NCBI GenBank assembly: GCA_036245095.1
Contig: BSWA01000002.1
Coordinates: forward strand, 62,001-126,000
Length of the DNA stretch: 64,000 nucleotides
Source of the DNA: Improbicoccus devescovinae
GTDB taxonomy: Bacteria; Bacillota; Clostridia; Oscillospirales; Acutalibacteraceae
Direction: 5' to 3'
A program made the translations under genes and the position numbers. Positions 27,872 to 38,310 of the stretch are shown here, in pieces (the first letter of the stretch is position 1; every line of letters begins with the position of its first letter). Below the pieces are notes generated by a model. The model was not told where the DNA came from, made no database searches, and was given only the letters and a program-made list of their open reading frames with translations.

Positions 27872-29410
27872 ATGATTGCGGAATTAAAGTGCATAGGTCT
27901 TTTAGGAATTGATGCATTTCTGGTTACAGTTGAAGTAGATTTGTCTTTGGGTTTGCCGGCTTTTGAAATTATAGGCTTACCTGATGGTATTGTAAAAGAA
28001 GCTCGTGATAGAGTTAGATCAGCGATAAAAAATTCAGGGTTCAAGTTCCCGGTGAGGAGAATTGTTGTTAATTTGTCGCCAGCTAATATTAAAAAATATG
28101 GTACAATATATGATTTGTCTATTCTTTTGGCAATTTTAAAAGCTGATGGGCAAATTGAAAATGTGGATCAAGAGTCTATATTTTTGGGGGAAGTGTCTCT
28201 AGGAGGCAAAATAGGCCGTATATCAGGAGTCTTGCCAATAGTGTTATCAGCTAAAAAATTAGGATTTAAAAAGTTTTTTATACCTAAATCTAATACCGAA
28301 GAAGCAGCGCTCGTGCGCGGAATTTCTGTTTATGCAGTGGAAAATGTGAAAGAATTGGCACATATGGTAAGTAAAGATTATGAGTCGAAATTAACTCCAG
28401 AGCCGGTTACAGAAATAAATGTTAAGTCGTTTAGAAGTTCAAGTGATTTTTGTCAGGTCAAAGGTCAATATGAAGCTAAACGAGCTTTAGAAATTGCAGC
28501 GGCTGGCAGTCACAATTTACTTATGATAGGGCCTCCTGGTTCTGGTAAAAGTATGTTGGCAAAACGTATATCGGGAATTCTCCCGGATATGACTTTAGAA
28601 GAAATAGTTGATGTCACACAAATATATTCTGTAGCTGGCGAACTTGGGGCCGAAAATCCGATGATAATTCGCAGAGCGTTTAGATCGCCGCATCATACTA
28701 TTTCGATAGCTGGATTAGCTGGCGGTGGCAGTATTCCTAGACCTGGAGAAATTTCGTTGGCGCATAATGGGATTTTGTTTTTAGATGAACTTACTGAATT
28801 TGTTAGGAATACTATCGAGGTTTTAAGACAGCCTCTAGAAGATGGAATTGTTACGATTTCGAGAGCGCGGTCGTCATTCACCTACCCATGTTGTTTTATG
28901 TTAATTGCAGCTATGAATCCATGTCCTTGTGGATATTTTGGGCATCCAAGACGTCCGTGTGTATGTTCAAAAAAAGCCATGAAACAATATTTAGCTAAAA
29001 TTTCAGGCCCTATTTTAGACAGAATAGACATACATGTTGAAGTTCCCGCTGTGGATTTTAACAGCATATCTTCTAATGACGGCGAAAATGAAAGCTCGGA
29101 TATTATAAGACAAAGAGTTATAAATGCAAGAATAATTCAGACCGAAAGATATAAAAATATTGGCATCTCATATAATTCTAAAATACTTTCGTCAGATTTC
29201 AATAATTTTTTTGCACTCAGTGATGAAGCGAATAAAATATTAAAACTTGCATTTGAAAAGATAGGCTTATCGGCAAGGGCATATGATAAAATTTTGAAAA
29301 TTTCTAGAACTATCGCAGATTTGGAACAATCAGAAACTATTAAAGAAGATCATGTTGCGGAAGCTATTCAGTATAGAAGCTTAGACAGGAAATATTGGTT
29401 GCGAAGTTAG
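27872..29410 (+). CDS. comM: YifB/ComM-family Mg chelatase-like AAA+ ATPase
   Basis: 512 residues, the normal length. N-terminal Lon-protease-like fold (MIAELKCIGLLGIDAFLV), then the AAA+ Mg-chelatase domain with GPPGSGKS at 220, ILFLDELTEF as Walker B, a zinc-type cluster (CPCGYFGHPRRPCVC) and a C-terminal ChlI-type lid. ComM proteins in Gram-negatives drive branch migration during natural transformation; the role in Clostridia is less clear. AAGAAGGAAGG lies before the ATG and a strong promoter is just upstream, so it is transcribed on its own. Confidence 0.9.
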   Translation: MIAELKCIGLLGIDAFLVTVEVDLSLGLPAFEIIGLPDGIVKEARDRVRSAIKNSGFKFPVRRIVVNLSPANIKKYGTIYDLSILLAILKADGQIENVDQESIFLGEVSLGGKIGRISGVLPIVLSAKKLGFKKFFIPKSNTEEAALVRGISVYAVENVKELAHMVSKDYESKLTPEPVTEINVKSFRSSSDFCQVKGQYEAKRALEIAAAGSHNLLMIGPPGSGKSMLAKRISGILPDMTLEEIVDVTQIYSVAGELGAENPMIIRRAFRSPHHTISIAGLAGGGSIPRPGEISLAHNGILFLDELTEFVRNTIEVLRQPLEDGIVTISRARSSFTYPCCFMLIAAMNPCPCGYFGHPRRPCVCSKKAMKQYLAKISGPILDRIDIHVEVPAVDFNSISSNDGENESSDIIRQRVINARIIQTERYKNIGISYNSKILSSDFNNFFALSDEANKILKLAFEKIGLSARAYDKILKISRTIADLEQSETIKEDHVAEAIQYRSLDRKYWLRS

Positions 29411-29526
29411 AACTTGTAGTCAGTAAAAAAATAAAATATTTTAATAAAAGAATTATTTTTATTAAATTTTTACAAAAATTTATAGCAAGTTTGATGTTTA
29501 TCTTATGCATAGGAAATTTATATATT

Positions 29527-30054
29527 AGACCTCTTTTCAAACTTAAAAAACAAGTTAGAACATGAAATATGTAACAAAAAAAATTTAGAAGCCTCGCAGG
29601 AGTCAAAAAAGAAACCTTTAAAAAAATGATAGAAATCGTAGAAGTCGCTCACCAGATAAAAAAAGCTAGAGGAGGCCGAAAAAATAAGCTGTCTGTGGAA
29701 GAAATGGTTTTGATGACTCTAGAATATTTAAGAAAGTATAAAATCTATTTTCATATTAGCGTAAGCTGCGGAATATCAGAATCTTATGCATACAAAATTT
29801 CAATGAATTCATAAATTACATAAAATTCAGAAATCCTAAAAAAGAAAACTAAAAGACATCCGCTTACAAATCCAGAAAAAAATCGTGAAATTTCAAGTCA
29901 GAGAGTAAAAATTGAAAATGTTATTGGTTTTATTAAACGTTTTAAAGTTTTAGCCGATAAATACACAAACCGTAGAAAACGTTTTGGTCTAAGATGTAAT
30001 TTGATCTCCGGTATTTGTAATTTTGATCTGATTGTTTAGTTTGGAAAGAAGTTT
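29527..30054 (+). mobile_element. IS-B, internally deleted copy
   Basis: Left end AGACCTCTTTTCAAACTT, right end TTTGGAAAGAAGTTT, flanked by ATT on both sides. N-terminal frame (KKARGGRKNKLSVEEMVLMT) and C-terminal frame present, catalytic middle deleted. Confidence 0.78.
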
Positions 30055-30443
30055 ATTATTTAAAATTGAAAAATAATTTTTAAAATGATATAATTAAATT
30101 ATTCAAGTGTGTTTAAGTAATCTTATCTAGCCCCAAAACAAAATAATAGATGAGACAGACTTACTTGCACAAAATATGATTTCAAATCATCAAATTCAAA
30201 AGATCACATAATTTATATAGTTATACGCTCGAAGAAGTTGCTCAAAAAGCTAAACGAATTTATAAAAAATTTATAGAACAATATTTAATTTGAGGTATAC
30301 ATGAAAAAATTAATTAAAAAAATTTTATTATATTCTGGTTTAACATTGGTAGTAATCGTAGTTTGTTTTTTTAGTTTAGCAAAATATTTTATTTTTAAAA
30401 ACGGTGCTACAACAGAAGTTCAATCTGAGCATTTTATAATATT
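30055..30443 (+). repeat. Inverted duplicate of 40077-40465
   Basis: About 389 bp matching, on the opposite strand, the upstream region and first 47 codons of the peptidase-like gene at 39455-40219. Both copies also touch an IS-B right end. The copy here is cut by IS-A. Confidence 0.9.
30301..30443 (+). pseudogene. 5' stump of the peptidase-like membrane protein
   Basis: Encodes MKKLIKKILLYSGLTL ... QSEHFII, the signal/anchor segment of the 39455-40219 protein, then IS-A begins. The DNA beyond the IS-A is unrelated, so the rest of the gene is gone. Confidence 0.88.
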
Positions 30444-31344
30444 AGACCTCCTCGGAAATTAATTTTCAAAATTAATTAATCTGCACAACAAAGACATTCT
30501 TAATTTAAACCGAGTACGTCGATTACGGTATTTGTTTGCTACTATTTTAAAAACTTTAATTTTTGCATTTATGTTTTCAATTATGATTCGTTCTTTTGAA
30601 ATACGCCGATTTTCAGATTTTTCTTCGGCAGTGAGTGTGCCTTTTCTTGGTTTTTTCTTTGGAGTTTCGCTGTTTTTGTGTAATCTCAAAATTCCCTGAT
30701 AACCGCTGTCTCCTTGGACTTTTTTATCATTTGAAATCGCACATCCTATATTTTCCTCATAAAGTTTAAAGTCATGAGTTTTTCCTTCAGCATAGGCAGT
30801 ACAGATAATATCTTTTGTTTGTCGATTTACAATTAGTTGCGTGTTTATGGTATGCCTTTTTTTCTTTCCTGAATACCACTGACGCTGTTTTTTTTAGGGC
30901 GTTCGACCGGACTTTCCATAACATTAACAACCACAATTTCTATCTCGTTATTTTCAAGTAATGCTTTTTTGCCGGGTAAACTGAATTTTCTGCTTTTAAT
31001 CAGTGTATCTTCGACCCAAACGATTGTGTCGTGCGTTGTTGCTTCGCCAACCTCAAACTCAAATGCCAATTCTTTTTGTGTCACATACTGTCGCCAGTAC
31101 TTCAAAGCCATAAATAATTGGTCTTGAAGTGTTAATTTTGTGTGCCTGCCTCGACGTTTGTGCTTTTCAGCGTAAGCTATTTGAAGCTGAGCAATCATCG
31201 CACTGTAAGTTTCTTTTTTTACACCTATTAATTGCTTAAAATCTGCATCTTGTAATCTCATAGCTTTTTCATATCTTGTCAATTTTCATCACCGATATTA
31301 TTAAATCATATTTAGACATAAAAATCCAATTTCCGAAGAGGGCT
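30444..31344 (-). mobile_element. IS-A, full-length copy
   Basis: 901 bp, ends AGACCTCC and GAAGAGGGCT, ATT on both sides. The right flank is not the continuation of the left flank gene; it is an IS-C end. Confidence 0.9.
30459..31282 (-). CDS. IS-A transposase, two frames with -1 shift
   Basis: First frame 31282-30845, second frame ending at 30459. Same A8 slippery junction as the 6870 copy. Small differences: VVVNVMESP instead of VVVDVMESP, which loses a conserved Asp of the DDE domain, and LLCRL near the end. Confidence 0.8.
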
Positions 31345-31447
31345 ATTGATTTAAGAATGTCAAATTTTGTGTAGACACTATCTAAGATTTAATTTAATTG
31401 CAGGTATTTGTAATTTTGATATGAGTGTTTAGTTTGGAAAGAAGTCT
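31345..31447 (+). repeat. Adjoining ends of IS-C and IS-D/IS-B
   Basis: 31345-31380 is the last 36 bases of IS-C (GATTTAAGAATGTCAAATTT ... ACTAT). 31383-31447 is a right end mixing IS-D (TTTAATTGCAGG) and IS-B (TTTGGAAAGAAGTCT) sequence. Both are fragments. Confidence 0.65.
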
Positions 31448-31800
31448 ATTAAAATCGCTATCATAACAAACAGAAAAAACATTTACTTCATGTGTCGCTT
31501 ATTTCCGATATTTATAATTACGAGTTGATGATTTTAGGATAGGTCTAATAAGAACCCAGGCCGTGGCGTTAATCTAAATCTCATAATTTGATTTCTCGAG
31601 GGAATTATTGGGCACGCGTGGGAAGAAAATAAATTAATTTTTAATAAAAATTTAATAAAATAATGTATTGATTTTTTGTAAAAATTCGCGAGAATATTAC
31701 CCGTGTGTAAATATTTAAGTTTAAAGTAACTTTGTTTTAAAATTTGTGTTTTTGAATATAAATATTGTTATTTTCACTGAATAATAGGAGGAGTTTCCAA

Positions 31801-33003
31801 ATGGCTAAGGAAAAATTTGAGCGAACGAAACCACATATTAATATTGGGACTATCGGGCACGTTGATCATGGGAAGACTACCCTGACCGCGGCGATTACAA
31901 AAGTTCTGAGTTTGGATGGTAATGCCGATTTTATGGATTATGCCGATATAGACAGTGCTCCTGAAGAGCGAGATCGCGGTATTACGATTAATACGCGCCA
32001 TGTTGAATATCAGACGAAAGCGAGGCATTATGCGCATGTTGATTGCCCCGGACATGCGGATTATGTTAAAAATATGATTACTGGGGCCGCTCAAATGGAT
32101 GGTGCAATTTTGGTTGTTTCGGCTGCCGATGGCCCCATGCCGCAGACTCGTGAGCATATTTTGTTGGCTCGCCAAGTTGGTGTGCCATATATAGTGGTGT
32201 TTTTAAACAAAGTTGATCAGGTTGATGACCCGGAATTGCTGGATCTCGTTGAAATGGAGGTTCGCGATTTATTAACGGAATATGAATTCCCAGGGGCGGA
32301 TACACCTATTATAAAAGGCTCTGGTCTGAAAGTGCTTGAATCTAGTTCAAAAGAATCCGGGGTAGAAGAATATAAATGCGTTCATGAACTTATGGATGCT
32401 GTTGATAGCTTTATTCCTACGCCAGAACGGAAGTCCGATTTGTCTTTTTTGATGCCAGTTGAAGATGTGTTTACAATTACAGGCCGGGGAACTGTTGCTA
32501 CGGGGCGAGTTGAACGCGGCAAATTGAAAATATCGGAAGAAGTCGAAATTGTTGGTCTTAGTTCGGAACGAAAAAAAGTTATTGTCACCGGTATCGAAAT
32601 GTTTAGAAAAACGTTGGATTATGCTGAGGCCGGCGACAATATAGGGGTTTTGATGCGTGGGGTCGAGCGCGAAGATATCGAACGTGGCCAGGTGCTGTCA
32701 AAACCAGGAACAATTAACCCGCATACGAAATTCAAAGGCCAAGTTTATGTCTTAACAAAAGATGAGGGCGGACGTCATACTGCGTTTTTCAATAATTATA
32801 GGCCTCAGTTTTATTTTAGAACAACTGATGTTACCGGAGTTATTACTTTGCAAAAAGATGTCGAAATGTGTATGCCAGGCGATAATGTCGTAATGGACGT
32901 CGAATTGATAACGCCGATTGCAATTGAAACAGGGTTGCGATTCGCAATAAGAGAAGGAGGCCATACAGTAGGTTCTGGCGTCGTCATAGAAGTGAGCGAT
33001 TAA
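31801..33003 (+). CDS. tuf: Elongation factor Tu
   Basis: 401 residues from ATG 31801, with AGGAGGAG 8 bases upstream; codons before it are open but not part of the protein. Brings aminoacyl-tRNA to the ribosome. GTPase motifs: GHVDHGKT (19-26), RGITIN, DCPGH and NKVD. Domains 2 and 3 are complete (GRGTVATGRVERG, PGDNVVMDVELI). It stands alone, without fusA or rps genes next to it, and is GC-richer than its surroundings, as expected for a highly expressed gene. Two tRNA genes follow. Confidence 0.97.
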   Translation: MAKEKFERTKPHINIGTIGHVDHGKTTLTAAITKVLSLDGNADFMDYADIDSAPEERDRGITINTRHVEYQTKARHYAHVDCPGHADYVKNMITGAAQMDGAILVVSAADGPMPQTREHILLARQVGVPYIVVFLNKVDQVDDPELLDLVEMEVRDLLTEYEFPGADTPIIKGSGLKVLESSSKESGVEEYKCVHELMDAVDSFIPTPERKSDLSFLMPVEDVFTITGRGTVATGRVERGKLKISEEVEIVGLSSERKKVIVTGIEMFRKTLDYAEAGDNIGVLMRGVEREDIERGQVLSKPGTINPHTKFKGQVYVLTKDEGGRHTAFFNNYRPQFYFRTTDVTGVITLQKDVEMCMPGDNVVMDVELITPIAIETGLRFAIREGGHTVGSGVVIEVSD

Positions 33004-33101
33004 TTTTCAGAATAATAGGCTGTTTATTATAAATATGTAACAAAATTGCCTTGGTTTATGTATTTGTTTTTTATATTTTTAATTATATAGCCTATGTTTT
33101 G

Positions 33102-33190
33102 GCCGGTGTGGTGGAATAGGTAGACACAAGGGACTTAAAATCCCTCGATATGTGAATGTCGTATCGGTTCAAGTCCGATCACCGGTACCA
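33102..33190 (+). tRNA. tRNA-Leu (TAA)
   Basis: GCCGGTG pairs with CACCGGT (one G-T), discriminator A, encoded CCA. Anticodon arm GGGAC-TTAAAAT gives TAA; a long variable arm is present. Confidence 0.95.
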
Positions 33191-33221
33191 AATAAACAGA
33201 CGCATAATAATTATAGTGCAC

Positions 33222-33298
33222 CCGGGTGTGGCGCAGATTGGTAGCGCGCTTGAATGGGGTTCAAGAGGCCGCTGGTTCAAATCCAGTCACTCGGACCA
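33222..33298 (+). tRNA. tRNA-Pro (GGG)
   Basis: CCGGGTG pairs with CACTCGG, discriminator A, encoded CCA. Anticodon stem CTTGA/TCAAG encloses ATGGGGT, anticodon GGG. Confidence 0.95.
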
Positions 33299-33377
33299 AA
33301 ATTAGTTTCTCGAAAATCGTGTGGGAGGCTTTACAGAAGTAGCCCTGTCACTATAGACAATATTTCGAATGACTAAT

Positions 33378-33541
33378 ATACTTCTTTCCAAACTTTAAAA
33401 AAATATTATTGGTTTTATTAAACGTTTTAAAGTTTTATCCGATAAATACAGAAACCGTAGAAAAACGGTTTGGTCTCCGATATAATCTGATCCCCGGTAT
33501 TTGTAATTTTGATATGAATTGTTTAGTTTGGAAAGAAGGCT
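33378..33541 (+). mobile_element. IS-B-derived MITE
   Basis: 164 bp with both IS-B ends (ATACTTCTTTCCAAACTT and TTTGGAAAGAAGGCT), flanked by AAT on both sides. Only the last part of the transposase frame remains, so this is a minimal non-autonomous derivative. Confidence 0.75.
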
Positions 33542-33588
33542 AATGATTAATTCTTCAGATGGCAAAGTTCAAGGACGAGGGGATTAAA

Positions 33589-34678
33589 ATGTTAAATAAA
33601 TTTAAAAAATATCTAGCTTTGACAATGGCTTGTGTTGGGTTATCAGGAATAATAAATTTAAAAACAGGAGCATCTGCGCAAAATATAATACCCATAAATT
33701 CAAAAAAAAAAAATAGTTTTCGGCATTGGGGGGGCAAGTTTAATCCTAATTGCGATGGGTGCTTTTATTTATAAACAGCGGATTAGTCCATCTCCAACTA
33801 ACCAACAGCAACCAACTCCATCGCCTCCTCCGCCTCCCCAAGTGCAATCAATTACACCTGAGCAACCAGATCCGCCTAATCACCCCGGTTTTGCAATTTC
33901 TACCTATAAATCAATGCTTTGTCGACCTTATAGTAATAATGAGATTAAAAATGCAATAGAAACCGCAAAAGCAAGGTGGGAAGAGTACAACAAAAGCCCC
34001 AAAGATAAGTATGGGTGTTCACCTACATTTTTCTCTGCTGCCACAGCAATGAGAGAAATGGAAGCCGCAATTCTTTCTATTCCAGATAAAGAAATAATTA
34101 GAAATGATGATTTTAAAAGAAAATATGCGATGGTAGCGATTGAGAGTAGCGTCATTAGCGATGCAGGTAGCTCACAAGTAATAACTCGACGTTTTGTATT
34201 GATGAAACTTTTGGGCTATTTACAGCAAGTTAAATTTCGTTTGGATCAAATTTTAGAAAAAATTCAAATCCTAAAAATAAACATTGATGTTGTAAAAATG
34301 GAAAAACTTCAGGAATTTCAAAAATTTTTAGATGATCTTATTAAAGAAATAATTAAAAACCCTAGTAAACCCTCTGATTTAACAATTTCTGATGAATTGA
34401 TGAGCATATTTGATCTTGAATTTTTAGATCCAGGCTATTCAAGAGGTTATCATAGGATATTAAATCTTGAAGTTCATAAACCTTACATGATTGTTTCTTC
34501 TGAACGATTGGATAGAATGCTTAATGGGTGTGCATGTGTTGTCGCTGATGGTGATGATGGACATGGTCTTATAAGCAACATTTGTAGTTGTATTTTAGAT
34601 ACCAAATTACCCAATTTGAAATTAGATAAAATACCACCAAGTGTACAGTTTGAAAACCCATTTAGAGATAATTTTTAA
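33589..34678 (+). CDS. Anchored Pro-rich surface protein, frameshifted at A12
   Basis: From ATG 33589 (GAGGGG 6 bases upstream) the first frame gives a signal peptide (FKKYLALTMACVGLSGIINL) and runs to 33774. A run of 12 A at 33702-33713 precedes a switch: in the next frame the sequence reads KIVFGIGGASLILIAMGAFI, a membrane helix, then a Pro-rich linker (SPSPTNQQQPTPSPPPPPQ) and about 240 residues of an unrecognised domain with a coiled-coil part, ending at 34678. Removing one A (or adding two) joins everything into one protein of about 362 residues. It may be a pseudogene, or be rescued by polymerase slippage on the A-run, as described for AT-rich endosymbionts. Layout resembles the 11984 protein. 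Confidence 0.7.
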
Positions 34679-34686
34679 CTTGGGAA

Positions 34687-34852
34687 CGTAAAAACATTTG
34701 TGTAAATAGTTTTCCCGGAATCAAAATTAATATCCAAAAAATATCATAAATTGTCCTAAAATGCAACCCAATTTTTAATTAGTCACGGAAATTTAGTCTT
34801 GGAAATTTGGGAAAAATTTAAAAATTTGGACCGGGGCAATCATGCAATCAAG
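34687..34852 (+). repeat. Dispersed repeat, order B-A
   Basis: Blocks B (34687-34780) and A (34783-34852) of the repeat at 19650-19824, in swapped order and with about 10% differences. Non-coding. Confidence 0.6.
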
Positions 34853-34885
34853 CATCAAATGAGTAAAATCAGCTTTTGATTTATT

Positions 34886-35786
34886 AGACCTCCTCGGAAA
34901 TTAATTTTCAAAATTACTTAATCCGCACAACAAAGACATTCTTAATTTAAACCGAGTACGTCGATTACGGTATTTGTTTGCTACTATTTTAAAAACTTTA
35001 ATTTTTGCATTTATGTTTTCAATTATGATTCGTTCTTTTGAAATACGCCGATTTTCAGATTTTTCTTCGGCAGTGAGTGTGCCTTTTCTTGGTTTTTTCT
35101 TTGGAGTTTCGCTGTTTTTGTGTAATCTCAAAATTCCCTGATAACCGCTGTCTCCTTGGACTTTTTTATCATTTGAAATCGCATATCCTATACTTTCCTC
35201 ATAAAGTTTAAAGTCGTGAGTTTTTCCTTCAGCATGGGCAATACAGATAATATCTTTTGTTTGTCGATTTACAATTAGTTGCGTTTTTATGGTATGCCTT
35301 TTTTTCTTTCCTGAATACCACTGACGCTGTTTTTTTTAGGGCGTTCGACCGGACTTTCCATAACATCAACAACCACAATTTCTATCTCGTTATTTTCAAG
35401 TAATGCTTTTTTGCCGGGTAAACTGAATTTTCTGCTTTTAATCAGTGTATCTTCGACCCAAACGATTGTGTCGTGCGTTGTTGCTTCGCCAACCTCAAAC
35501 TCAAATGCCAATTCTTTTTGTGTCACATACTGTCGCCAGTACTTCAAAGCCATAAATAATTGATCTTGAAGTGTTAATTTTGTGTGCCTGCCTCGACGTT
35601 TGTGCTTTTCAGCGTAAGCTATTTGAAGCTGAGCAATCATCGCACTATAAGTTTCTTTTTTTATACCTATTAATTGCTTAAAATCTGCATCTTGTAATCT
35701 CATAGCTTTTTCATATCTTGTCAATTTTCATCACCGATATTATTAAACCATATTTAGACATAAAAATCCAATTTCCGAAGAGGTCT
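34886..35786 (-). mobile_element. IS-A, full-length copy
   Basis: 901 bp, ATT on both sides, ends AGACCTCC and GAAGAGGTCT. Confidence 0.92.
34901..35724 (-). CDS. IS-A transposase, two frames with -1 shift
   Basis: First frame 35724-35287, second frame ending 34901; A8 slippery junction as in the 6870 copy. The first frame is identical to that copy; the second differs only by LSNFEN at the end. Confidence 0.82.
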
Positions 35787-35947
35787 ATTGTTTTTTTATA
35801 AATTCTCAAAGAATTGAGAACAATTTTTCTAATTATATTTAAATTTTCTTGAGTTCGCTGCTCGGCGGCACGACAAAAAAATTCAAAAAAAATGAACATC
35901 TAGAAGCCAACACATAGTCTAAACTGACCATTCTTTTCTAGCGTGAT

Positions 35948-36792
35948 TTAATAGACCTCCTCGTAAATTAATTTTTCAAAATTAATTAATCCGCACAACA
36001 AAGACATTCTTAATTTAAACCGAGTACGTCGATTACGGTATTTGTTTGCTACTATTTTAAAAACTTTAATTTTTGCATTTATGTTTTCAATTATGATTCG
36101 TTCTTTTGAAATACGCCGATTTTCAGATTTTTCTTCGGCAGTGAGTGTGCCTTTTCTTGGTTTTTTCTTTGGAGTTTCGCTGTTTTTGTGTAATCTCAAA
36201 ATTCCCTGATAACCGCTGTCTCCTTGGACTTTTTTATCATTTGAAATCGCATATCCTATACTTTCCTCATAAAGTTTAAAGTCGTGAGTTTTTCCTTCAG
36301 CATGGGCAATACAGATAATATCTTTTGTTTGTCGATTTACAATTAGTTGCGTTTTTATGGTATGCCTTTTTTTCTTTCCTGAATACCACTGACGCTGTTT
36401 TTTTTAGGGCGTTCGACCGGACTTTCCATAACATCAACAACCACAATTTCTATCTCGTTATTTTCAAGTAATGCTTTTTTGCCGGGTAAACTGAATTTTC
36501 TGCTTTTAATCAGTGTATCTTCGACCCAAACGATTGTGTCGTGCGTTGTTGCTTCGCCAACCTCAAACTCAAATGCCAATTCTTTTTGTGTCACATACTG
36601 TCGCCAGTACTTCAAAGCCATAAATAATTGATCTTGAAGTGTTAATTTTGTGTGCCTGCCTCGACGTTTGTGCTTTTCAGCGTAAGCTATTTGAAGCTGA
36701 GCAATCATCGCACTGTAAGTTTCTTTTTTTACACCTATTAATTGCTTAAAATCTGCATCTTGTAATCTCATAGCTTTTTCATATCTTGTCAA
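35948..36792 (-). CDS. IS-A transposase, two frames with -1 shift
   Basis: First frame 36792-36355 with KKETYSAM preceded by GV instead of GI; second frame 36199-35948. The extra base near the end moves the stop just outside the element, adding a short tail (KLIYEEVY). Confidence 0.8.
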
Positions 36793-36854
36793 TTTTCATC
36801 ACCGATATTATTAAATCATATTTAGACATAAAAATCCAATTTCCGAAGAGGTCT
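35953..36854 (-). mobile_element. IS-A, full-length copy inside an ISAs1-like element
   Basis: 902 bp (one extra T near the right end), AAT on both sides. It interrupts or borders the ISAs1-like transposase at 36855. Confidence 0.92.
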
Positions 36855-37757
36855 AATAATTTCTCGGCACTGAGTTTGCGTCTGAAAATATCATAATGCC
36901 ATTCATTGCTAGTGCTATAAGATGTTTTAAACTGAGTATTTATCGCACCAATGCAAGTTAAATTTTGCCATTTTTTTCCAAAAAGCCAATCAATTTCACA
37001 TGTTGTATATGCAATTCGAGTTTCATATCTTTCGCGATTTTTCTCCTTTTTTGTCGCTAAATCTATGTTTTTGCGCAATTTAAGGTCAGCTACAAAATCG
37101 GAAATCTCAGATTTTAGCTTCGATTGGTTATCTTTTGCGGATAGCAAATAGTCTCTGCTATTTTCTATAATTTTTGGAGCAGTTTCCGTCTGACAATTCA
37201 ATGCATCGGCAACCATCACTCACACTTTATATTGAGCAAGTCCAGTAATGCTCACCCAGCCGGTATTTCGTTACTTTTCCGGCAACTGTCGGTTGTCCAA
37301 GTGTTATGCCAAGTTCTGTAACTTGCGCGCTTACGATATGCAACGAATTTTCATATTTTTTCATTTTTCCCGTTGAACGTATTATTTTTCCGTCAAAAGA
37401 TATTGTTTTATCTTCAATTTCTCCGACAATTTTAGAAATCCATTTTGTAAAATAAACGCTGAAAAATTCAGGTTTTATTAAACCTAAAACCTGTGTAAAC
37501 CACGAATAACACGGCACAAAATCAATTCCAAAGTTTTTTTGAGAAACTCCTTTATTTTCTCATTGCACACCCATTGGTGAATTTGTTTCATGTTTCGAAG
37601 GCCACAAAATGTAACGCACATTGATATTATTATTGCTGCTTTTATGCTGAACATACCCTTCATATTTTTGCCTAGTTTCTATTTCTTCAAAGTCCGAAAA
37701 TATATCATACTTCATTCTTTAATTATATCATTTCCATTTTATTAAACTAAATTTCCG
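36855..37757 (-). pseudogene. ISAs1-family transposase, broken
   Basis: On the minus strand the start MKYDIFSDFEEIETRQKYEG is followed by a large internal loss and a TGA. Then come VPCYSWFTQVLGLIKPEFFS, DKTISFDGKIIRSTGK (catalytic Asp region), a shift near 37220, MMVADALNCQTETAPKI, and SNEWHYDIFRRKLSAEKLL, where IS-A cuts it off. The left end CACGGAAATTTAGTTT lies at 37742-37757. Confidence 0.8.
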
Positions 37758-37779
37758 TGCTATGCTTATTATGAATTAA

Positions 37780-37968
37780 TACCGAAAAATATTTTAAAAA
37801 CTGGTAAGAAAAATATTCAAAAAATTGAAAGAAAACACCTAACATTTCGCACGAGATTAAAATTTTTATCAAAAAAAACCATATGTTATTCGAAAAACTT
37901 GGAAATTCATAAAATTGTGATTGGTTTGTTAATTAATTATTTAGAATTTAAGCGGAATTTATTTTGAA
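37780..37968 (+). pseudogene. IS1-family transposase C-terminal fragment
   Basis: Reads IPKNILKTGKKNIQKIERKH ... LSKKTICYSKNLEIHKIVIG, closely matching 20725-20912. No start, no ends recognised. Confidence 0.6.
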
Positions 37969-38132
37969 GCATAACCAAATTGGAATAGCTATATCAATTA
38001 AACAGGAATTTTATTTTATTTTAGTTTATTTAAAAATATAGCAATTAAAGCCCGCGAATAAAAAGTATTTGAAAAAATCAAAAAAACACTTGAATATTAT
38101 TTTTTTATTTTTAAAATACAATACATACGCAT

Positions 38133-38207
38133 GGCCCGGTGGTCAAGGGGTTAAGACATCGCCCTTTCACGGCGGTAACACGGGTTCGAATCCCGTCCGG
38201 GTCACCA
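38133..38207 (+). tRNA. tRNA-Glu (TTC)
   Basis: GGCCCGG pairs with CCGGGTC, discriminator A, encoded CCA. Anticodon loop CTTTCAC gives TTC. Confidence 0.95.
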
Positions 38208-38233
38208 ATTAAATTTCAAAAAATCATTATCCA

Positions 38234-38310
38234 GGATGTGTAGCTCAGTCGGTTAGAGCGTTCGCTTCACACGCGAGAGGTCAGGGGTTCGAGCCCCTTC
38301 ACGTCCACCA
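38234..38310 (+). tRNA. tRNA-Val (CAC)
   Basis: GGATGTG pairs with CACGTCC, discriminator A, encoded CCA. Anticodon stem TTCGC/GCGAG encloses TTCACAC, anticodon CAC. A serine recombinase relic abuts its 3' end on the other strand. Confidence 0.95.

Noticed and set aside
31448..31800. End of fusA or a ribosomal gene before tuf
   Set aside because: No residues typical of the EF-G or ribosomal protein ends appear; only IS ends and an unassigned leader of about 230 bases. Promoter candidates are too weak to call.
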